64,000 bases of DNA, taken from positions 248,001 to 312,000 of the forward strand of contig NZ_FTNC01000001.1 of the NCBI RefSeq assembly GCF_900156285.1, given 5' to 3'. The stretch comes from Halanaerobium kushneri. GTDB taxonomy: Bacteria; Bacillota; Halanaerobiia; Halanaerobiales; Halanaerobiaceae. A program made the translations under genes and the position numbers. The notes below the pieces were generated by a model that had not been told where the DNA came from, made no database searches, and was given only the letters and a program-made list of their open reading frames with translations. This document shows, piece by piece, positions 59,362 through 64,000 of the stretch; positions within the stretch are counted from its first letter, which is position 1, and each line of letters starts with the position of its first letter.

Positions 59362-60690
59362 TTATTGGATTTCACTCAGATCGATTTTTTCCAGTTTTGA
59401 ATTATCTGCAGGTGAACGACCTACCTTTGCCAGATCAATCCACTCTCCATCAACTTTAACCTTAACTACATCAGCTGTAAAATCATTTTTTGTACCTTCA
59501 CAGGAACAGTTCGATAAAAGCCAGCTGCCCACTCCATAAATATCAACCGGTACCTGAGATGATTCAAACCGGTCAATTTTAGCTGGTTTAAAACCACCAG
59601 TTGCAATGATTTTTACTTCCCGACAGTAATTTTTAGCCATTTCCAGATCCTCAGGTCTTAAATCCCAGTCCTTATAGGCATTATCCAGAGCATTGCGCAG
59701 ATTAAAAATCAATCTGGCATTAACACCATTATCGAGTTCTTTTTTTCCAAGAGGCTCAACACTCTTATCCCTTAAGTCCGAAGAATTATCAGGTCTGACT
59801 CCAAATAATTTGTATTTTTTTGCTTCTTCTTCCCGACCATTTTTCAACAAATCAAGGTATTTATCAAACATTGATTTTAGAACCTCAAGACTGGTATTAA
59901 CACAGTCATTATCAAAGTCTACCAGAGCAATTCGATTTACATTAAGCGGCATCAGACGGCAAAACTGCAGCATAGCTTCTGCAGTATCCCCTAAAAATGA
60001 AGCTACATAAGAATGGCTTATTGTTCCTCCACCCTTACCTCCCCACCAGGCTCCCTGTTCATCTGTAGAAATATAGCGCTGCGTATTAGTTCCATATTCA
60101 TTATTATATGCATTAACACCTAAAGAATAAGCATAACCATGCATAGCCTGCGACTTATAATGAGTAAATCTGGCCGGGAAGAATAAAATATCCTTTCCCC
60201 GGGCAGCAACCATAACCTGATAGACATTTGTAGCAATTCTCGAAGCCTCAGTTAATGAACCGAGCATAGGAGTTTCTAAAATCGAAAAATCACGATACCT
60301 ACCTCTAATTTTAATAACTGGATCAACATTATGGGGATTACCCTTATAATAAGCTTTCTCACCATCATGACAGGCTTCTACTTCAAGATTTGAAGAAGTA
60401 TTTACAAAGTTTCCAGCTTCATCTTTATAACCAGTTGCAGTTTTTAAAATTGAAAGTGCCTCATCTATACCACCTAGAATACAAAATGGCTGTCGTCTGG
60501 GGAAAATCTGCATTTCCACTTCAATATTTCCAATATCCTGTTCCTTAAACTGATATCCTTCTTCAGATAAGGCAGTTAAAATACCTGCAATATTTCGAAA
60601 ATAAACATCTGAATACCAGCCCTCGGCCATTCTTTTTCTGTCTAACTGGAATAATTCAGTCTCCAGACGCTCACCATTAAAAATAGTCAT
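59362..60690 (-). CDS. pncB: Nicotinate phosphoribosyltransferase family enzyme
   Basis: A 442-residue type II phosphoribosyltransferase-fold enzyme. The family makes nicotinate mononucleotide from nicotinate and PRPP for NAD salvage. ETELFQLDRKRMAEGWYSDV replaces the usual DLYQLTMAQ start. Later blocks are GSLTEASRIATNVYQV, FTHYKSQAMHGYAYSLG, IALVDFDNDCVNTSLEVL and the C-terminal KIIATGGFKPAKIDRF with VDIYGVGSWL, which holds the phosphate-binding loop. The assignment rests on these blocks; nicotinamide use is less likely. It is the third gene of a salvage operon after two nucleoside phosphorylases. AGAGGTG precedes the ATG. Confidence 0.85.
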   Translation of the reverse strand: MTIFNGERLETELFQLDRKRMAEGWYSDVYFRNIAGILTALSEEGYQFKEQDIGNIEVEMQIFPRRQPFCILGGIDEALSILKTATGYKDEAGNFVNTSSNLEVEACHDGEKAYYKGNPHNVDPVIKIRGRYRDFSILETPMLGSLTEASRIATNVYQVMVAARGKDILFFPARFTHYKSQAMHGYAYSLGVNAYNNEYGTNTQRYISTDEQGAWWGGKGGGTISHSYVASFLGDTAEAMLQFCRLMPLNVNRIALVDFDNDCVNTSLEVLKSMFDKYLDLLKNGREEEAKKYKLFGVRPDNSSDLRDKSVEPLGKKELDNGVNARLIFNLRNALDNAYKDWDLRPEDLEMAKNYCREVKIIATGGFKPAKIDRFESSQVPVDIYGVGSWLLSNCSCEGTKNDFTADVVKVKVDGEWIDLAKVGRSPADNSKLEKIDLSEIQ

Positions 60691-60712
60691 AAACTCACCT
60701 CTAAAAATATAC

Positions 60713-62020
60713 TTATTTAATTATCTCATATATTAATTTGTTTTTCTCTTTTTTTGCCTCTGTAATTGTAAATGCTTTTAATAGTTTTTGTTTGGCTTCT
60801 TCCAGATTCTTCTTATTATTATAGTGAAGAATAGCCAGAGTATCGCCCTTACTTACCTGATCTCCAATTTTTTTATTAAGCTCTAAACCAACAGCGAGAT
60901 CTATTTTAGATTCTTTATTTTCACGTCCAGCACCCAAAATCATTGCAGCTACTCCAACATCTAAAGCTTTAATTTCCGAAACATAACCTGATCTTTCCGC
61001 TTTTACTTCAAAAGTAGCATCTGCAGTTGGAAGCAGTGATAAGTCTTCTACCACCTCTGAATTACCACCTTGAGCTGTTATCATTTCTGCAAATTTAGCT
61101 AAGGCCTGACCGTTATTTAATTTTTCTCTTAAAATATTTTTACCTTCTTCTGTATCTTTAACCTTACCTGCAAGCTGCAGCATACCTGAACCAAGTTCAA
61201 TACATAACTCGGTTAAATCTTCCGGGCCTTTTCCCTGCAGTGTTTTAATTGCTTCTTTGACTTCTAGTGCATTACCGACAGCATTACCCAATGGTTGATT
61301 CATATCAGTTATATAGGCGGCTGTATCTCTTCCCAGCTCTTTTCCGATTTCAACCATTGCTTCCGCCAGCTTTTTAGCACTTTTAAGGTCTTTCATAAAA
61401 GCACCATTACCTGTTTTAACATCCAGCACAATTGCATCTGCTCCTCCTGCAAGCTTTTTGCTCATAATACTGCTTGCAATCAGCGGAATAGACTCGACAG
61501 TAGCTGTTACATCTCTTAAAGCATAAAGCTTTTTATCTGCTGGGGTCAGATTACCGGTCTGTCCTACAACAGCTACTCCATGCTGATTTACATTATCAAA
61601 AAATTTATCTCTACTAAGTGAAGTATTAAATTTAGGAATTGACTCAAGCTTGTCTATTGTTCCACCGGTATGGCCCAGACCACGACCGGACATTTTTGCA
61701 ACTGGAATTCCGGCTGAAGCCACCAGTGGTGCTAAAACAAGGGTAGTAGTATCCCCCACACCTCCAGTGCTGTGCTTATCAACCTTGGTACCTTTTATGG
61801 GACTTAAGTCTATCATATCACCCGATTTAGCCATCAGCATGGTCAAATTGGCTGTCTCTTCAGCATCCATCCCCTGAAAATAAACCGCCATTGCCCAGGC
61901 TGACATTTGATAATCTGGAATATTTTCCGCAACATAACCATTGATTAAAAATTCCAGTTCTTCTTTATTCAATTTTTGACCTTCTCTTTTTTTATATATT
62001 ATATCATATGCACGCATCAT
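60713..62020 (-). CDS. pdp: Pyrimidine-nucleoside (thymidine) phosphorylase
   Basis: A 435-residue enzyme that phosphorolyses thymidine or uridine to base and (deoxy)ribose-1-phosphate. The glycosyltransferase family 3 signature is clear: [40 protein letters not shown] and [20 protein letters not shown], followed by [12 protein letters not shown]. Length equals Bacillus Pdp (433). AGGAGG lies five bases before the first of two adjacent ATGs; the second is equally possible. It follows punA by 12 bases. Confidence 0.95.
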   Translation of the reverse strand: MMRAYDIIYKKREGQKLNKEELEFLINGYVAENIPDYQMSAWAMAVYFQGMDAEETANLTMLMAKSGDMIDLSPIKGTKVDKHSTGGVGDTTTLVLAPLVASAGIPVAKMSGRGLGHTGGTIDKLESIPKFNTSLSRDKFFDNVNQHGVAVVGQTGNLTPADKKLYALRDVTATVESIPLIASSIMSKKLAGGADAIVLDVKTGNGAFMKDLKSAKKLAEAMVEIGKELGRDTAAYITDMNQPLGNAVGNALEVKEAIKTLQGKGPEDLTELCIELGSGMLQLAGKVKDTEEGKNILREKLNNGQALAKFAEMITAQGGNSEVVEDLSLLPTADATFEVKAERSGYVSEIKALDVGVAAMILGAGRENKESKIDLAVGLELNKKIGDQVSKGDTLAILHYNNKKNLEEAKQKLLKAFTITEAKKEKNKLIYEIIK

Positions 62021-62032
62021 TAAACCCTCCTG

Positions 62033-62845
62033 CTAAATATTTTTAATAATACCGCTCATTAATTTGATAAAATCAGGTCTTACTTTTTCTGCAATCTCTA
62101 CCACTTCTTTATGATCAAGCGGCTGCGGCAAAACCCCCGCTGCCATATTAGTTATACAGGATACACCAACAATTCCCAGCCCCATATGGTTTGCAGCAAT
62201 AACTTCCGGAACTGTAGACATCCCAACTGCATCAGCTCCAATTGTTCTTAAAAATTTAATCTCAGCTGGTGTTTCATAACTCGGACCTGATTCGGCAGCA
62301 TAAACTCCCTTTCTAGTTAAGATACCATTTTCCCTGGCAACATTTTCTGCTACTTCGATCAGTTCTTTGTTATATGCCTCTGACATGTCAGGAAAACGAG
62401 GACCAAATTCAGCAAAATTCTCCCCAATTAGCGGGTTATCTCCCATTAAATTAATATGATCAGAAATTATCATAAACTCACCCGCAGAAAACTCTTCATT
62501 AACTCCACCTGCAGCATTGGTTAAAATCAGTTTTTCAATTCCAACTTCCTTCATAATTCTAACCGGCATTACCAATTCCTGCATAGAATAACCTTCATAA
62601 TAATGGGTTCTGCCCTGCATAGCGATAACTTTTTTTCCTTCCAACTCACCAATCACAAAGCGACCAGCATGTCCTTCTACAGTAGAAATCGGAAAATTAT
62701 TAAGCTCACCATAATCTATATAAACAGGATTTTCAATTTCTTCAGCCATTACTCCCAGGCCTGAACCTAAAATAAGTCCAACTTCCGGCCTATAATCAAT
62801 CTTCTCAGTAATAATCTCAGCGTTATTTTTTATCTCTTCAATCAT
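62033..62845 (-). CDS. punA: Purine-nucleoside phosphorylase (trimeric PNP type)
   Basis: A 270-residue enzyme cleaving inosine and guanosine with phosphate. It shows GLILGSGLGVMAEEI, STVEGHAGRFVIGEL, MQGRTHYYEGYSMQELVMPV, LTNAAGGVNEEF and the purine site VGMSTVPEVIAANHMGL. These are marks of the trimeric class, not the hexameric DeoD. A GGAGG site precedes the ATG. It lies between the peptidase gene and pdp, in an apparent nucleoside and nicotinate salvage operon. Confidence 0.95.
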   Translation of the reverse strand: MIEEIKNNAEIITEKIDYRPEVGLILGSGLGVMAEEIENPVYIDYGELNNFPISTVEGHAGRFVIGELEGKKVIAMQGRTHYYEGYSMQELVMPVRIMKEVGIEKLILTNAAGGVNEEFSAGEFMIISDHINLMGDNPLIGENFAEFGPRFPDMSEAYNKELIEVAENVARENGILTRKGVYAAESGPSYETPAEIKFLRTIGADAVGMSTVPEVIAANHMGLGIVGVSCITNMAAGVLPQPLDHKEVVEIAEKVRPDFIKLMSGIIKNI

Positions 62846-62858
62846 TTTAAAACCTCCA

Positions 62859-63965
62859 TTAAATTATAAATTTACCATCACGATAGATCAATTCTCCATC
62901 AGCATAAATTTCTCCGCCATCCTTCATATCACAGAGCATATCCCAATGAATTGTAGAAATATTCTTCCCACCTGTCTCTGGATAACTGCGGCCAAGTGCT
63001 AAGTGGATAGTACCTCCAATTTTCTCATCAAATAACATATTTCTAGTAAACTGGGTAATACCTTTATTACAGCCTACTGCTACTTCCCCTACATAGCGAG
63101 ATCCTTCGTCTGTATCCAGTAGTGAGTGCAGCAATTTTTCGCCTTTAGCTGCTGAAGCGTTGATTACTTTGCCATTTTTAAATTCTAATTGAATATCTTC
63201 AATTTCTTTACCACTATAGATACCGGGGAAAGAGAATCTAATTTTGCCTTCAACACTGTCCTCAATTGGGCCGGTAAAAACTTCACCACCTGGATAATTT
63301 TCTTTACCCTTATCTGCAACCCAGGTTCTGCCCCCAACCCTGCATTTTAAATCTGTCGCTTCAGAAATAAAATGAAGTTCATCTTTTTGATTTAAAATTT
63401 TAGCTATTCTTTCCAGCTCTTTACCAAATTCTGTCCAATAAGCTACTGGATCCTTTTTATCCAGATGACAGGCCTGATAAACAAATTCACGATAGTCACC
63501 TAAAGACATACCTGCTTCCTGAGCATCAGCGTGAGTCGGAAACTGACAAATATTCCAGTTTAATGTACCTTCTGCAGCTCTGTTCATTACAATTTCACTA
63601 ATCTCTTTGCGGGCAATCGAATGTCTTTTAATTTTTTCAGGGTCAACTCCTGCCAGATTTTTAGTATTATTATGTCCCAGAATCCTTAAAGAGGCATCTA
63701 CATTTTCCATTAGGTATTTAGTAAAAGGAGCACTGTAGTCAAGCTGTTCTTCAGCTGCATATTTATAAAACAACTCTTCCTGTTCGGCAAATTTAGTTAT
63801 TACCAGCGGGTGACCACCCTTTTTTAGCACTTCTTTATAAACTTCTTTAATCAAATCCTGACTGATATCTTCACCCTGAATTAAAACCTGATCACCTTTT
63901 TTTACTGCAAGTGAATAATCAACAAGTAATTCGGCATATTTGCTTAATTTATTATCTGCCATCAT
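62859..63965 (-). CDS. Aminopeptidase of the M29 (thermophilic aminopeptidase) family
   Basis: A 368-residue metallo-aminopeptidase. KYAELLVDYSLAVKKGDQVL is the typical N-terminus. The metal-binding C-terminal half has FTGPIEDSVEGKIRFSFPG (catalytic Glu region), GSRYVGEVAVGCNKGI, and HLALGRSYPETGGKN with IHWDMLCDMKDGGEIYADGE. It is shorter than AmpS (about 410) but equals the common clostridial form. AGAAGG stands four bases before the first of two adjacent ATGs; the second (63962) has better spacing. It would feed amino acids from peptides; its link to the salvage genes is positional only. Upstream promoter lies beyond the window. Confidence 0.92.
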   Translation of the reverse strand: MMADNKLSKYAELLVDYSLAVKKGDQVLIQGEDISQDLIKEVYKEVLKKGGHPLVITKFAEQEELFYKYAAEEQLDYSAPFTKYLMENVDASLRILGHNNTKNLAGVDPEKIKRHSIARKEISEIVMNRAAEGTLNWNICQFPTHADAQEAGMSLGDYREFVYQACHLDKKDPVAYWTEFGKELERIAKILNQKDELHFISEATDLKCRVGGRTWVADKGKENYPGGEVFTGPIEDSVEGKIRFSFPGIYSGKEIEDIQLEFKNGKVINASAAKGEKLLHSLLDTDEGSRYVGEVAVGCNKGITQFTRNMLFDEKIGGTIHLALGRSYPETGGKNISTIHWDMLCDMKDGGEIYADGELIYRDGKFII

Positions 63966-64000
63966 TTAACCTTCTTTCTTTATTTTATAAGAATCAATCT

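Noticed and set aside
1-64000. CRISPR arrays, tRNA or rRNA genes, prophage or defence islands
   Set aside because: No regularly spaced repeats, cloverleaf sequences, rRNA blocks, integrases or phage genes were noticed; the window is core chromosome throughout.

Overview
The window is a 64 kb stretch of AT-rich bacterial chromosome filled almost entirely with single-copy housekeeping genes, nearly all on the minus strand. Gene order follows low-GC Firmicutes: rpsB-tsf-pyrH-frr-uppS-cdsA-dxr-rseP-ispG-proS-polC-rimP-nusA-rnpM-infB-rbfA-nrnA-truB-ribF-rpsO-pnp, smc-ftsY-ylxM-ffh-rpsP-khpA-rimM-trmD-rplS-rbgA-rnhB, scpA-scpB-rluB, dprA-smg-topA and hslV-hslU-codY. PolC, CodY, SpoVS and ylxM-ffh are Firmicute marks. 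A TonB-dependent receptor with tonB-exbB-exbD implies an outer membrane, and several proteins carry long acidic segments. Together this suggests a diderm, probably halophilic Firmicute of the Halanaerobiales (Halanaerobium-like). The assignment is inference.

Layout, left to right: 1-151 start of nfo (cut by the window edge). 220-9983 translation, transcription and RNA-decay operon, read leftward from rimP to pnp. 10238-23774 polC, proS, MEP isoprenoid genes (ispG, dxr), rseP, an AI-2E-family membrane protein, cdsA, uppS, an unknown 68-residue protein, frr and pyrH. 23891-25700 tsf and rpsB, each followed by a terminator. 25951-28701 codY, hslU, hslV. 28981-32782 topA, smg, dprA. 32942-35137 a plus-strand Trk/Ktr potassium uptake pair. 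35175-40350 a SIMPL-domain protein, exbD, exbB, tonB and a TonB-dependent receptor, headed by a cobalamin riboswitch with its terminator. 40585-42539 plus-strand yraN and comM. 42522-54325 queT, rnhB, rbgA, rplS, an RNA methyltransferase, trmD, rimM, khpA, rpsP, ffh, ylxM, ftsY, smc. 54396-59294 spoVS, rluB, scpB, scpA, an M50 protease and a tRNA nucleotidyltransferase. 59362-63965 nucleoside and NAD salvage plus a peptidase.

The most unusual structure lies between ftsY and ylxM (49335-49792). It is an imperfect palindrome of about 350 bp, with a 224-bp core and two central hairpins that share the same loop. Its outer edge holds a near-consensus promoter for ylxM-ffh. A terminator-like hairpin covering the ylxM ribosome-binding site would form fully only in read-through RNA. 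Other points of note are a B12 riboswitch that appears to control a whole TonB energising complex, a sigma-H-like promoter before spoVS, structured leaders before rpsO and rpsB, and several start codons that differ from the longest reading frame. No tRNA, rRNA, CRISPR array, intact insertion sequence or prophage was seen.
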